Below, in pieces: positions 26,580-34,960 of a DNA stretch of 64,000 bases (positions within the stretch are counted from its first letter, which is position 1; each line of letters opens with the position of its first letter). Source of the DNA: Planomicrobium okeanokoites (GTDB lineage Bacteria; Bacillota; Bacilli; Bacillales_A; Planococcaceae). The notes beneath the pieces are model-generated. The model was not told where the DNA came from. It ran no database searches and saw nothing but the letters and a program-made list of their open reading frames with translations. The stretch covers positions 62,001 to 126,000 of the forward strand of contig NZ_QQRS01000006.1 in the NCBI RefSeq assembly GCF_003428875.1. The letters are read 5' to 3'. A program made the position numbers and the translations under genes.

Positions 26580-27789
26580 CCGCTCTCATGGCTTTATGGA
26601 TTTTGGGTATGGCTTCGTTTGCAATTTCTTTTATCAGTTCATCCGTTAAGGGATTCAGGTATCTGCTTGCTTTTGGATGCTGATAAAGATCTTTCAGCAC
26701 CCATTTCCAGTCGCTTTGCTGCCATTCACTCATTGTTGTGGAGATTTTCTCACCGATAGCGGAAACACGGGTTTCACCCCAATCTTCACCAACAACGATA
26801 CCAGTGATCCAGGCATCAGCTGTACTGGATTCAAGTGATTCCTGAATTGCCTCCAATAATGCTTCTTCCGGAATCCCTTCTAAAAGTTCACCTGCATATT
26901 CATCTACATCTTTCAGGTGAAGTACAGCCATAACAGCATTATTCTCATTTATGTATCTTTCAGCAACTGCTGTACAGGCATCAATCAATTCATTCATGTG
27001 CATCATTTCCTTGCAGGACACTTCGAGCGTTTCGAAACAGACAGCGGATGTCCGGATAAACTGCAGGCTGGTCTCTCCATTACTTATACACACATCATAG
27101 AATCCTTTTGGACCGGTTTCTTTCCGATGCCTTCCCTGTATATTTCCCGGATAGACGATGCAGGGATCCGAATGGAGAATTTGGCGAAGATGGATATGGC
27201 CGAGCGCCCAATAATCATAATTTTTGCTGAGCAGCTGTTCTTTTCTGAATGGCGCATATACCGCATGGCTGGAATCACCGTCCATACTGCCGTGCAGCAT
27301 GCCGATATGATAGGCGGACGTTTCATCAGCTTGTGGAAACTCAAGGATTCTCGCTTCTTTTACATGACGCTCCCCATAACTGAAACCCGTGACGGTCACC
27401 TTATTCCCGGAAATTATTAAACTGTGGCTGCTGACTTCGTCATTAAATACATGCACATTAGCGGGCAAGTCAAAACGCTTCCAACCGCCCCCAAGATGAT
27501 CATGGTTGCCGTGGCTGATGACCACAGGGATTCCCGCTTCGTTTAATCGTTCCATTCCTTTTTGGAATTTATACTGCGCGCGAAGCGTCCGATCTTCTCC
27601 ATCATAAATATCACCGGCAATCAGCATGAAATCGGGCTTTTCTTTCAATGTGTAATCTATCAGCGTGTCAAAGGCCACATAAACACTATCTGCCAATCTT
27701 TTCCGCTGCGCTGAAGCAAGACCTGAGACGCCGGTGAACGGACTGCCCAAATGCAAATCTGCTGTGTGTATAAAACGGACTTGTGCCAT
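26572..27789 (-). CDS. yhaO: DNA repair metallophosphoesterase YhaO (SbcD/Mre11-like)
   Basis: The protein has 405 residues. The N-terminal calcineurin-like phosphoesterase domain shows the four metal motifs: HTADLHLGS, AGDIYDG, SHGNHDH and ALGHIHLRQ. The C-terminal part (about 280-405) is the dimerisation or capping region. With YhaN it forms an Mre11-Rad50-like pair, presumably acting in DNA end processing at the membrane given the YhaN hydrophobic hairpin. It is first in the yhaO-yhaN-yhaM operon. A likely ribosome binding site (GAGGGGAAAG) lies before its ATG. Confidence 0.92.
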   Translation of the reverse strand: MAQVRFIHTADLHLGSPFTGVSGLASAQRKRLADSVYVAFDTLIDYTLKEKPDFMLIAGDIYDGEDRTLRAQYKFQKGMERLNEAGIPVVISHGNHDHLGGGWKRFDLPANVHVFNDEVSSHSLIISGNKVTVTGFSYGERHVKEARILEFPQADETSAYHIGMLHGSMDGDSSHAVYAPFRKEQLLSKNYDYWALGHIHLRQILHSDPCIVYPGNIQGRHRKETGPKGFYDVCISNGETSLQFIRTSAVCFETLEVSCKEMMHMNELIDACTAVAERYINENNAVMAVLHLKDVDEYAGELLEGIPEEALLEAIQESLESSTADAWITGIVVGEDWGETRVSAIGEKISTTMSEWQQSDWKWVLKDLYQHPKASRYLNPLTDELIKEIANEAIPKIHKAMRAGE

Positions 27790-27847
27790 ACTTTCCCCTC
27801 TTTTCCGAAAGCGAATATTTGTTCTAATTTTACCATGCCCACCTTAT

Positions 27848-27885
27848 AAAAAAAACTGTTTGCGGAAATCTATCCGCAAACAGCT
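27848..27885 (-). terminator. Intrinsic terminator of yhaQ-yhaP
   Basis: CTGTTTGCGGA (27856-27866) pairs with TCCGCAAACAG (27873-27883); on the minus strand it is followed by eight T residues, shortly after the yhaP stop codon. Confidence 0.92.
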
Positions 27886-27900
27886 TCATGCTTCAATTCC

Positions 27901-29148
27901 TTATTTTTTATTGCCCAGACGAATCGCTTTACCTATATCCTTCAAGGACTGTGAGGAACCATACATCAATACGCCTCCCCGATAAACGCGGGCACCGAAC
28001 CAGCCGAGCACCCCGATGGTCAGGAGCATGATGGCGATGGATAACAACGGTTCCCAAAGGGGTATATCCAGCATACCTACGCGCAGGAACATGACAAGCG
28101 GCGCAAAGAATGGGATGAATGAGGAGATGGTGACATAACTCGCTTCCGGCATGCCGATCCCTGAAAATGCGATGAATGATGAAATGATTATCAGGAACAT
28201 CATCGGCAGCATCAATTGCTGCACATCTTCGGTCCTGCTGACAAGCGAGCCGAGCAAAGCTGCAAGAACAGCGTAAAGGAAATAGCCCAGCAGGAAAAAC
28301 AGGACAGCAAACAGGAACGTGCTAATCTTGATATCAGAGAATCCCATGACGCTGAAAAATCCTTCCGCCATATCAGAACCGGAAGTTTGGAAAGCAAAAT
28401 AGCCGGCGATTCCAAATATCAGCATCTGCACAATTCCAAGAGTTCCGATTCCGGCAATTTTCGCAAACATATGCTTGACCGGCGACACACTGGAAATCAG
28501 TATTTCCATCACACGTGAAGATTTTTCGTTCGCCACTTCCATAGCGATCATATTCGGATAGTAAATGACTGCAACATAAATGAGCAGGATCAAAACATAG
28601 ACAAGCCCTCTGGCCTGGCTCAGCTCTTCTTCTGTTTTCGAACTGTCGGAAACTGCTTCCCTCTCAAATTGAGCCGGCATGAACAGTTCCCCCACTTCGG
28701 CACCGCTTAGGCCAAGTCTTTCGGCTGTCTGGGCTGTCTGAATCGCCTGGACAGCGTTTTCCACATCAGAACCCGCTCCGATTTCATTTGCCGATTCAGA
28801 GACGTAACGGGCTGTTAAGGTATCGCCTTCTTCAATTATCAGGTACGATTCGATTGTGCCTTCGGTGATGCCTTGCCGCAATTCCTCTTCTGACATTTCA
28901 GTCGGCATCGCTTGGATATCACTGTCAGTCTGTTCGAACTGTGCCTGCAATTGGGGAACCAGCTCACCGCTTTCATCGATTACGTGCAGAACCTGGCCAT
29001 CTTCATCGCCCCCAAAGGATTCGATGATATTCGGCAGATTTGCCAGAAGGAAAAAAGCAGCTGCCACGATGATGGTCGTTATGATGAACGATTTGGTCCG
29101 TGCTTTTGTCATAAAAGCCTGTTTAAAAATGATCCAAAAACTATGCAT
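27901..29148 (-). CDS. yhaP: ABC-2 type permease YhaP (NatB-like)
   Basis: The 415-residue protein has one N-terminal transmembrane helix (about 20-38), a large extracellular domain of about 130 residues (50-175) and five or six C-terminal helices, the topology of NatB/YhaP ABC-2 exporters (ABC2_membrane_3). FIPFFAPLVMFLRVGM is the conserved C-terminal segment. The start at 29148 (MHSFWIIFKQ) has AAAGGTGGG upstream inside yhaQ and overlaps its stop codon by eight bases. Substrate is unknown; NatAB-type systems export sodium. Confidence 0.88.
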   Translation of the reverse strand: MHSFWIIFKQAFMTKARTKSFIITTIIVAAAFFLLANLPNIIESFGGDEDGQVLHVIDESGELVPQLQAQFEQTDSDIQAMPTEMSEEELRQGITEGTIESYLIIEEGDTLTARYVSESANEIGAGSDVENAVQAIQTAQTAERLGLSGAEVGELFMPAQFEREAVSDSSKTEEELSQARGLVYVLILLIYVAVIYYPNMIAMEVANEKSSRVMEILISSVSPVKHMFAKIAGIGTLGIVQMLIFGIAGYFAFQTSGSDMAEGFFSVMGFSDIKISTFLFAVLFFLLGYFLYAVLAALLGSLVSRTEDVQQLMLPMMFLIIISSFIAFSGIGMPEASYVTISSFIPFFAPLVMFLRVGMLDIPLWEPLLSIAIMLLTIGVLGWFGARVYRGGVLMYGSSQSLKDIGKAIRLGNKK

Positions 29149-30040
29149 ATGCTTTGCCCACCTTTGCAATAAAGATCTCTTCGAGCGAAGGCTCTTCAAT
29201 GGAGAAATGGCGCAGCTGCCCCAGCTTCATCGCTTCCGCGAGTATCAGATCCGCGGTGGATTCGTCTGTTACCTGGAGGATTGCACCATCGATGGTGCCT
29301 GTATATTTTTCAACGCCAGGCAATTGGCTGAGTGCTGTTAATTCCTTATCCATTTTAAGGCGTATATTGTGTTTGCCGAAATTCCGCTTCACTTCTCTGA
29401 TAGACCCGCCGACCACGACTTTTCCGTGGTCAAGAATGCTCATATCGTCACATAATTCTTCGACGTGATCCATCCGGTGACTCGAAAACACAATGGTTGC
29501 TCCTTGTTTTTGAACATCCAATATAGCGCTTTTCAGCATTCCGACATTCACAGGGTCAAGTCCGGAGAATGGTTCATCCAAAATGATCAACGAGGGTTTA
29601 TGTACCAATGAAGCGATCAATTGGATCTTTTGCTGATTGCCTTTTGACAGCTCTTCCACTTTTTTGCCCGCGTAATGAGGAACTTCAAAACGTTCAAGCC
29701 AAGCGGCTGTCTCCTTTTTTGCATCCACTTTTGACATTTTGCGCAGCTGTGCCAGATAGATCAATTGATCTTCCACTTTCATTTTTGGATAGAGTCCCCT
29801 TTCTTCCGGCAAATAACCGATAAAAGGGCTTGAATCATAAGTGATCGGTTTACCATTCCAGGTGACTTGGCCGTGAGTCGGATCTAATAATCCCAGTATC
29901 ATTCGGAAAGTAGTCGTCTTGCCTGCGCCGTTAGCCCCCAGAAAGCCATGCATCTGGCCTTCTTCGACACTTAATGACAAATTGTCGACTGCAGTGAAGT
30001 CACCGAACTTTTTTGTTGCTTGTTCAACAGACAATGCCAT
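29141..30040 (-). CDS. yhaQ: ABC transporter ATP-binding protein YhaQ (NatA-like)
   Basis: The 299-residue ATPase partners YhaP. It has Walker A GANGAGKTT, Q-loop GYLPEERGLYPK (the NatA-type LPEERGLY motif), signature LSKGNQQKI, Walker B LIILDEPFSGLD and H-loop SSHRMDHVEE, followed by a regulatory C-terminal domain. The start ATG has AAAGGAGG upstream. A perfect palindrome lies in the promoter region about 20-35 bases further upstream (separate entry). The pair is probably an exporter. Confidence 0.92.
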   Translation of the reverse strand: MALSVEQATKKFGDFTAVDNLSLSVEEGQMHGFLGANGAGKTTTFRMILGLLDPTHGQVTWNGKPITYDSSPFIGYLPEERGLYPKMKVEDQLIYLAQLRKMSKVDAKKETAAWLERFEVPHYAGKKVEELSKGNQQKIQLIASLVHKPSLIILDEPFSGLDPVNVGMLKSAILDVQKQGATIVFSSHRMDHVEELCDDMSILDHGKVVVGGSIREVKRNFGKHNIRLKMDKELTALSQLPGVEKYTGTIDGAILQVTDESTADLILAEAMKLGQLRHFSIEEPSLEEIFIAKVGKAYA

Positions 30041-30061
30041 TTTAAATCCTCCTTTTAATAT

Positions 30062-30076
30062 GTATAGTATCTATAC
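30062..30076 (-). promoter_or_regulatory. Palindromic operator candidate upstream of yhaQ
   Basis: GTATAGTATCTATAC is a perfect 6-3-6 inverted repeat located 22-36 bases before the yhaQ start codon, close to where the promoter must be. Such a short dyad fits a GntR/YtrA- or TetR-type repressor site, but no regulator gene is adjacent. Confidence 0.4.
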
Positions 30077-30173
30077 GGCATTTGTCCGGAAATGTTTCAA
30101 ATAATTGCACGACATTTCCCCTAAAACCCTTTATACTGAAACTGAATAGTGATTCAGAAAGGATTGATATACA

Positions 30174-30359
30174 ATGAGAACTTATAAACTAACCGCATTC
30201 GAACAGACCGGCAAATTGATAACCGAAGAAACTTTCACAGCTGAAAACGATGACCTGGCTAAAGAAAAAGGCAGAGAGATCCTTAAGGAAAAAGAACTTG
30301 AAGATCAGACCCATCGCCTCGCTTCGCCTGCTGGCAAACTATTGTTATTCCATTCTTGA
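30174..30359 (+). CDS. Conserved small protein, YhzC-like
   Basis: This is a 61-residue soluble protein, MRTYKLTAFEQTGKLITEE and so on, ending RLASPAGKLLLFHS. An AAAGGATTG ribosome binding site lies upstream. The beta-strand N-terminus, the Lys/Glu-rich middle helix and the C-terminal TSPAGKLLLFH-type motif resemble the YhzC family next to yhaR in B. subtilis, but I give that name with reserve. No function is known. A strong terminator follows. Confidence 0.65.
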   Translation: MRTYKLTAFEQTGKLITEETFTAENDDLAKEKGREILKEKELEDQTHRLASPAGKLLLFHS

Positions 30360-30366
30360 AACGAAT

Positions 30367-30405
30367 GCAAAAGGTGTCCCGTCATTGTGACGGGACACCT
30401 TTTCT
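30367..30405. terminator. Bidirectional terminator between the YhzC-like gene and yhaR
   Basis: AAGGTGTCCCGTCA (30371-30384) and TGACGGGACACCTT (30388-30401) form a 14-bp perfect stem between convergent genes, with flanking A and T runs. Confidence 0.93.
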
Positions 30406-30410
30406 TTAAC

Positions 30411-31190
30411 TTACTGACCTTTGAATTCAGGTTTGCGTTTTTGGACAAAAGCCTGAATTCCTTCCATATGATCTTTCGTTTTGCGCATCGCCGATTGTGC
30501 GGATGCTTCCATTTCCAACACCTGTTCAAGTTCTTTCAGTTTTAACGTATGAAGGATATTTTTCGAAGCAAGTCTTGAAAGAACAGGCGAACTTAAAACT
30601 TCGTTAGCATAATTGTCCGCGTGCTCCATGGCGCGCCCTTCTGCCGTCACTTCTTCGATCAGGCCTTTAGCAAGCGCATCATGGGCTTTCAATGTTTGAC
30701 CTGCCCAGATGATTTCCTTCGCTTTCGGCACACCGACACGTTCTTTCATGAAGAAATGCCCACCGCCATCCGGAACGAGTCCGATGCCGATGAAGTTCAT
30801 CGCCAATTTGCTGTTCTCTTCAGCAATAACATGATCGCACGCCAGCGCCATCGAGAACCCGAGTCCTGCTGAAGCACCATGGACTATGGCTATCGTTACT
30901 TGTGGAAGCGTATAAAGCGCTTTCGCAAGCCTGCTGACATCCTTCATGACCAATTCGATATCCATCGGATTGTCCGGATCCATCATCTCCTTGATATCGC
31001 CACCGGCAGAAAATGCACGGCCTTCCCCGTAAATTTTTACAACCTGGAGTGTATGTTCGTTCTGGAGCGATTCAAAGCAGTCCGCCAGTTCCTTCATCAT
31101 CTGCCCGTTCATCGCATTCATTGAATTCGGGCGGTTCAATACTACATGGCCAACGCGGCCTTGTTTTTCCAATCGGATTGTTTCAAACAT
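30411..31190 (-). CDS. yhaR: Enoyl-CoA hydratase/isomerase YhaR
   Basis: This crotonase-fold protein has 259 residues from MFETIRLEKQG. The oxyanion-hole motifs are present (GRAFSAGGDIKEM and HGASAGLGFSMALACD). Of the two catalytic glutamates of enoyl-CoA hydratase, the second region reads NFIGIGLVPDGGG, with Asp/Gly in place of Glu, as in PaaG/isomerase-like members. So it is better called hydratase/isomerase. A longer frame starts at 31211, but the ribosome binding site AAAGGGTG fits the start at 31190. A weak FadR-type operator overlaps the upstream region. Confidence 0.88.
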   Translation of the reverse strand: MFETIRLEKQGRVGHVVLNRPNSMNAMNGQMMKELADCFESLQNEHTLQVVKIYGEGRAFSAGGDIKEMMDPDNPMDIELVMKDVSRLAKALYTLPQVTIAIVHGASAGLGFSMALACDHVIAEENSKLAMNFIGIGLVPDGGGHFFMKERVGVPKAKEIIWAGQTLKAHDALAKGLIEEVTAEGRAMEHADNYANEVLSSPVLSRLASKNILHTLKLKELEQVLEMEASAQSAMRKTKDHMEGIQAFVQKRKPEFKGQ

Positions 31191-31212
31191 AGAAAAAAGA
31201 CACCCTTTCATA

Positions 31213-31230
31213 AAAATGAATTGTCATTCA
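31213..31230 (-). promoter_or_regulatory. Degenerate FadR-type operator upstream of yhaR
   Basis: AAAATGAATTGTCATTCA keeps a perfect TCATTCA half, the four-base spacer and five of seven bases in the other half (TGAATGA in the consensus). It lies 23-40 bases before the yhaR start. Together with the perfect site at 4522-4539 it makes acyl-CoA-responsive control of yhaR plausible. Confidence 0.5.
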
Positions 31231-31289
31231 TCTTTACTTATTCGGTGTCTTTTTCCAAATCCCTCTATTTTAGATGAGGGAATTTTTAA

Positions 31290-31637
31290 TTACATGCTTT
31301 CATACAAAGATTGTACAGGTTTGATCAATACGCGGTTAACTTCCTCGATCATTTGGCTAAGGCCCATTTCAGCTTCAAGCATCGCAAGAATTTTCTCGTT
31401 TTGCTGTGCAGCCTGAGCTGTAGTTTGCGCACCCATCATTTCTTCTTCAGTGATTTCTTCGCCTTGCTGCTGTTTCTGCTGCAACGAAATCTGAAGATCG
31501 CGGAAGCTCTTGAATAATTCATTAGCCTCATCGTCTGATTTCACGTTTTCCACAGCTGCTTCAAGTTTCTGAAATTCCTCTGTCGAACGGAAAGTGCTTT
31601 CCAATTTGTTGATGTCGTCATAAATGTTAACTGCCAT
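31290..31637 (-). CDS. yheA: YlbF/YmcA family protein YheA (UPF0342)
   Basis: This 115-residue all-helical protein begins MAVNIYDDINKLESTFRSTEEF and contains the family segment DEANELFKSFRDLQISLQQKQQQGEEI. It belongs to the YlbF/YheA/YmcA (Com_YlbF) family; members YlbF and YmcA form the Y-complex with YaaT that acts with RNase Y, but YheA itself has no proven role. AGAGGAG precedes the ATG. It is 12 bases after the yheB stop and thus co-transcribed with yheB, as in B. subtilis. Confidence 0.9.
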   Translation of the reverse strand: MAVNIYDDINKLESTFRSTEEFQKLEAAVENVKSDDEANELFKSFRDLQISLQQKQQQGEEITEEEMMGAQTTAQAAQQNEKILAMLEAEMGLSQMIEEVNRVLIKPVQSLYESM

Positions 31638-31649
31638 TATGATTCTCCT

Positions 31650-32807
31650 CTACAATATATTCAGTACCGAGACTAACACTCCCTGGAGAATACCAACAGC
31701 TCCCCCGATAAATGCGCCAAGCACTGTGATCATCTTGAACTCTCTCCGTGAAATCCCCAGAACCAATTCTTCCAGACGGCTCAGCGGCAGAGAATCCACT
31801 TGCTCTTTCACCATACTTTCAATGTTGATCTTGTGTATGGTCTCTTCCAATTTTTGCTCCCCTTGCTCGAAAATGAAATCGGTGACAAGCGGAGTAAAGT
31901 TTTCACTTGTCCATTCTAACCCTCCCGGCCAGGACTGTGCAAGTGTCGTGTTTAAGCGTCCTTCCACATTCGCGGTTTCGCGTACATATTGTTTCACTGC
32001 TTCAAGGGCCGGATTAAAGTCAAATTCACTCAGCAAGGCATCGGCGCGGCGATCCTGCAATTTATCCCACTCTGCGTATGCGATGGAGACCAGTAATTCA
32101 AATGTTTTCGGCGAATTAAGGAATTTTATGATTTCCGGTTGGATCCGGTCCACTAAGGGACGGGATTCGCCGAGTATCGAATGCAGCATATTGCCGATCC
32201 TGCCACGGGAAGCCAAAAATTCATCAAGCAGGGTTTTGATGGCGCGTCTTCCTTCAATCGATTCGAAGTAATCGGAACCTCTGTCAATGCCGTATTTCAC
32301 CGACTGGATCATTTTCACTTCGGCTTCGTCTTTCCAGGCTTCCGGCATCAATTCACGGATTGTCTTGCCATCGATATAAGAAAGAAGTGAATCGTATTGC
32401 CTTTCCACCAATCTGTCGATTTTCCGCTCGATTTTCATCTCCACATTTTTTTGACCGGCTGCATCCAGCCAATTTTTAAACGTTTTCGGAGATTCAAATA
32501 CATGCTTGGCTAGTTGCCGCTGAATCCATTTTTCTGTCTTCATTCGCATTTCTTCATTGAAAAAACGCTTTTTGAATGTTTCCGGCGTCAGGAGATGCTC
32601 CACCACAGTGCGTCCGAGCTGGGTCGAAAGTTCATCCCGTCTTTTGGGTATGAGACCGGGCGTGAACGGGATACGGAAATTGCCGATGTATTTTGCTTCA
32701 TATGGCCAAAAAAGCATCTTAATGGCAATATGGTTGGTGACGCCACCGATGAGCGCACCGATGAACGCCATGAAAATCAATGTAAGAAGGATATTCAAAT
32801 TCGTCAC
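31650..32807 (-). CDS. yheB: DUF445/UPF0754 membrane protein YheB
   Basis: The 385-residue protein has hydrophobic helices at both ends (about 3-24 and 360-383) and a long soluble helical body between them. GALIGGVTNHIAIKMLFWPYEAKYIG and RIPFTPGLIPKRR are the DUF445 signature segments, and an inverted copy (LGAFIGGAVGILQGV) ends the protein. The start is GTG with only a weak purine-rich site. Function is unknown; the family is widespread in Bacillales and linked to the membrane. Confidence 0.88.
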   Translation of the reverse strand: MTNLNILLTLIFMAFIGALIGGVTNHIAIKMLFWPYEAKYIGNFRIPFTPGLIPKRRDELSTQLGRTVVEHLLTPETFKKRFFNEEMRMKTEKWIQRQLAKHVFESPKTFKNWLDAAGQKNVEMKIERKIDRLVERQYDSLLSYIDGKTIRELMPEAWKDEAEVKMIQSVKYGIDRGSDYFESIEGRRAIKTLLDEFLASRGRIGNMLHSILGESRPLVDRIQPEIIKFLNSPKTFELLVSIAYAEWDKLQDRRADALLSEFDFNPALEAVKQYVRETANVEGRLNTTLAQSWPGGLEWTSENFTPLVTDFIFEQGEQKLEETIHKINIESMVKEQVDSLPLSRLEELVLGISRREFKMITVLGAFIGGAVGILQGVLVSVLNIL

Positions 32808-32880
32808 TCATTTCTTTTTCATCTTTGTCAATCCTGTTTCCTGCCTTTATAATGAATGCAAGAGACAAAGGGGGATCTTT

Positions 32881-33084
32881 ATGCTGCAGCATTTTAAATT
32901 TACACCGATGTTCGAGAATCACCAATTGCCTGGCTGGAACATCTCATTTTTTTATAAGAATGAACGCATTACAGGAGAATACCATCCCGATGGGACCATC
33001 ACTTGGAGAAACAAACAGCCTGAGGATGAAGAGGCCGTCAAAAAGATGATCCATGAGCTCATGCTCTTTCATGTATATGATTAA
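32881..33084 (+). CDS. yheE: YheE family small protein
   Basis: This 67-residue protein starts MLQHFKFTPMFENHQLPGW and contains SFFYKNERITGEYHPDGTITW, matching the YheE (DUF5342) family of small Bacillales proteins. GGGGG lies seven bases before the ATG at 32881. A longer upstream frame exists but lacks a ribosome binding site. It diverges from yheB with a short 73-base intergenic region. Function is unknown. A perfect terminator overlaps the stop codon. Confidence 0.85.
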   Translation: MLQHFKFTPMFENHQLPGWNISFFYKNERITGEYHPDGTITWRNKQPEDEEAVKKMIHELMLFHVYD

Positions 33085-33113
33085 AGCGCTGGAAGGTTCC
33101 AGCGCTTTTTTTC
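33083..33113 (+). terminator. Intrinsic terminator of yheE
   Basis: AAAGCGCTGGAA (33083-33094) pairs with TTCCAGCGCTTT (33097-33108), followed by more T residues; the first arm begins within the stop codon. Confidence 0.93.
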
Positions 33114-33184
33114 ATCCGTTTCTTCATTATAAAGTAAAGCGTTGCAAATTTAATAGTAATAGCATTTCAGGTACAGCAGCGAAT

Positions 33185-33233
33185 AAAAAAAGGGAATGTC
33201 CCCTTACCCAATTTTCTGGGCAGAAGACATTCC
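33185..33233 (-). terminator. Terminator of yheH whose loop holds the stop codon
   Basis: GGAATGTC (33193-33200) pairs with GACATTCC (33226-33233). On the minus strand the 5' arm lies in the last yheH codons, the stop codon is in the loop, and seven T residues follow the stem. An inner CCCA/TGGG pair shortens the loop. Confidence 0.8.
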
Positions 33234-34958
33234 TGATTGGATCTGATACATCTGGTAATAGGTGCCGCCGAGTTTCATCAGTTCATCGTGTGAACCGGAC
33301 TCTGCAATTTCACCGCGGTCGAGCACCAGGATGCGATCCGCATTCTTAATAGTAGATAATCTGTGCGCAATGATGAAAGTGGTTCTTCCTTTTTTCAGCA
33401 CTTCCATCGCATGCTGGATTATTTCTTCGGTTTCGGTATCGATGTTCGACGTGGCTTCGTCCAGTATCAAAATGGCTGGGTCAAAAGCTAAAGCGCGCGC
33501 GAAAGATACCAATTGGCGCTGGCCGGAAGACAGCGTGCTCCCTTTTTCAACAACAGGTTCATCAATGCCATTCGGCAAATGCTTCAGCACCCGTTCACCG
33601 CCGACTTCTTCCAATGCTTTGATGGCGCGTTCGCGGGTGATTTTCTTATCGCCGAGCGTTATGTTCGACTCGATTGTGCCAGAGAACAAATATGGATCCT
33701 GCAAGACGATTCCCATATGTTCACGGACAGCCTGCCTTGACATATCATTGATGTTGACGCCGTCAATCGTAATGCTGCCTTTGGAAACATCGTAAAAACG
33801 GAACAGCAGGTTCATGATGGAACTTTTACCGGATCCGGTGTGTCCGACGAGCGCAACTGTTTCCCCCTGCTTCGCTTCAAAGGTCAAATCCTTCAATACG
33901 TACTCTTCTTCTTTGTAAGCGAACCAGACATCCTCAAAGCGGACATTGCCGCGGTATCTTGCAATCTTCTCATCACTGACATTTTCCCCGCTGCGGTCTA
34001 GCAGGCGGAACACCCGCTCAGCAGCCACCAATGCCTGTTCCAATTTCGCAAACTGGTTGACGATTCCGCTGATCGGATTGAAAAGGCGGATGATGTAATC
34101 GACGAATGCATAAAGTACGCCTACCGTTACAACTTCGTTGCCTGACATTGTCGCTCCACCGAAATACCAGATGAAGGCGATAAAAACCATCGAACGCAAA
34201 ACGCCGACCATATTATGTGAGGCGGCGGCTTCCAAAATCAGCAATTTCTGCTGAAATTTGAAATGCACATTGTTCATGCTCTCGAATTCCTCTTTCATCT
34301 GCTTCTCGCGTCTGAAGGCCTGAATGATCGTCATGCCTTGAATCGACTCATTGATCATCGCATTCATGTCACTGACCTTCTCACGGACCACGTGATTGTA
34401 TTTCGCCGCATATTTCCGGTATACCAGCATCCACACGTATAACAGCGGCACGATGACAAAGGTGATCAGCGCCATGCGCCAGTCAAGGTAGAACAAGGCT
34501 GCGTAGATACCAGCCATATACATGAAGCTTGTCGCAAACTGCGACAGCACCGTGACAAATAATTCACGGATGGCTTCCGTATCGTTCGTTATCCTTGCGA
34601 CAACTTTGCCCGCCGGCAGGTTATCAAAGTAACGGATCGGCAATCTTTGCACGTGCTCAAAAACATCATTACGCATTTTCCGGATGATTTTATTGGCGCC
34701 TTTCTGCAACAGGATATATTGCAGATAGCGGAATACAGCAGTGACGATTCCGAGTACAAAGAATAACGCCAATAGGTAAGCAATCGGCTCAAAATCGATC
34801 GCTTCACCGGAAGTTGCAATGTGATTGTCTATTATTTCTTTGGCAATAAGCGGTGTCGCTAAGTCAGCAGCAACCGCAATGGCCAGAAATATAAGGCCGA
34901 CAATCAATATCCCTTTAAAATTCAAAGCATATTTTAATAATCTTTTTCCTGTAGTCAT
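33204..34958 (-). CDS. yheH: ABC multidrug exporter half-transporter YheH (BmrD-like)
   Basis: This is a 584-residue exporter half with six transmembrane helices in the first 320 residues and an ATPase domain after it. Walker A is GHTGSGKSS, signature LSSGQRQL (LSSGQ in place of LSGGQ, normal for this subunit), Walker B ILILDEAT followed by SNIDTETE and H-loop IIAHRLST. It has the canonical glutamate after Walker B. With YheI it forms a heterodimer known in B. subtilis as BmrCD, a drug exporter induced by ribosome-targeting antibiotics. It starts two bases after the yheI stop with GAGGAGG inside yheI. Confidence 0.92.
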   Translation of the reverse strand: MTTGKRLLKYALNFKGILIVGLIFLAIAVAADLATPLIAKEIIDNHIATSGEAIDFEPIAYLLALFFVLGIVTAVFRYLQYILLQKGANKIIRKMRNDVFEHVQRLPIRYFDNLPAGKVVARITNDTEAIRELFVTVLSQFATSFMYMAGIYAALFYLDWRMALITFVIVPLLYVWMLVYRKYAAKYNHVVREKVSDMNAMINESIQGMTIIQAFRREKQMKEEFESMNNVHFKFQQKLLILEAAASHNMVGVLRSMVFIAFIWYFGGATMSGNEVVTVGVLYAFVDYIIRLFNPISGIVNQFAKLEQALVAAERVFRLLDRSGENVSDEKIARYRGNVRFEDVWFAYKEEEYVLKDLTFEAKQGETVALVGHTGSGKSSIMNLLFRFYDVSKGSITIDGVNINDMSRQAVREHMGIVLQDPYLFSGTIESNITLGDKKITRERAIKALEEVGGERVLKHLPNGIDEPVVEKGSTLSSGQRQLVSFARALAFDPAILILDEATSNIDTETEEIIQHAMEVLKKGRTTFIIAHRLSTIKNADRILVLDRGEIAESGSHDELMKLGGTYYQMYQIQSGMSSAQKIG

Positions 34959-34960
34959 TC

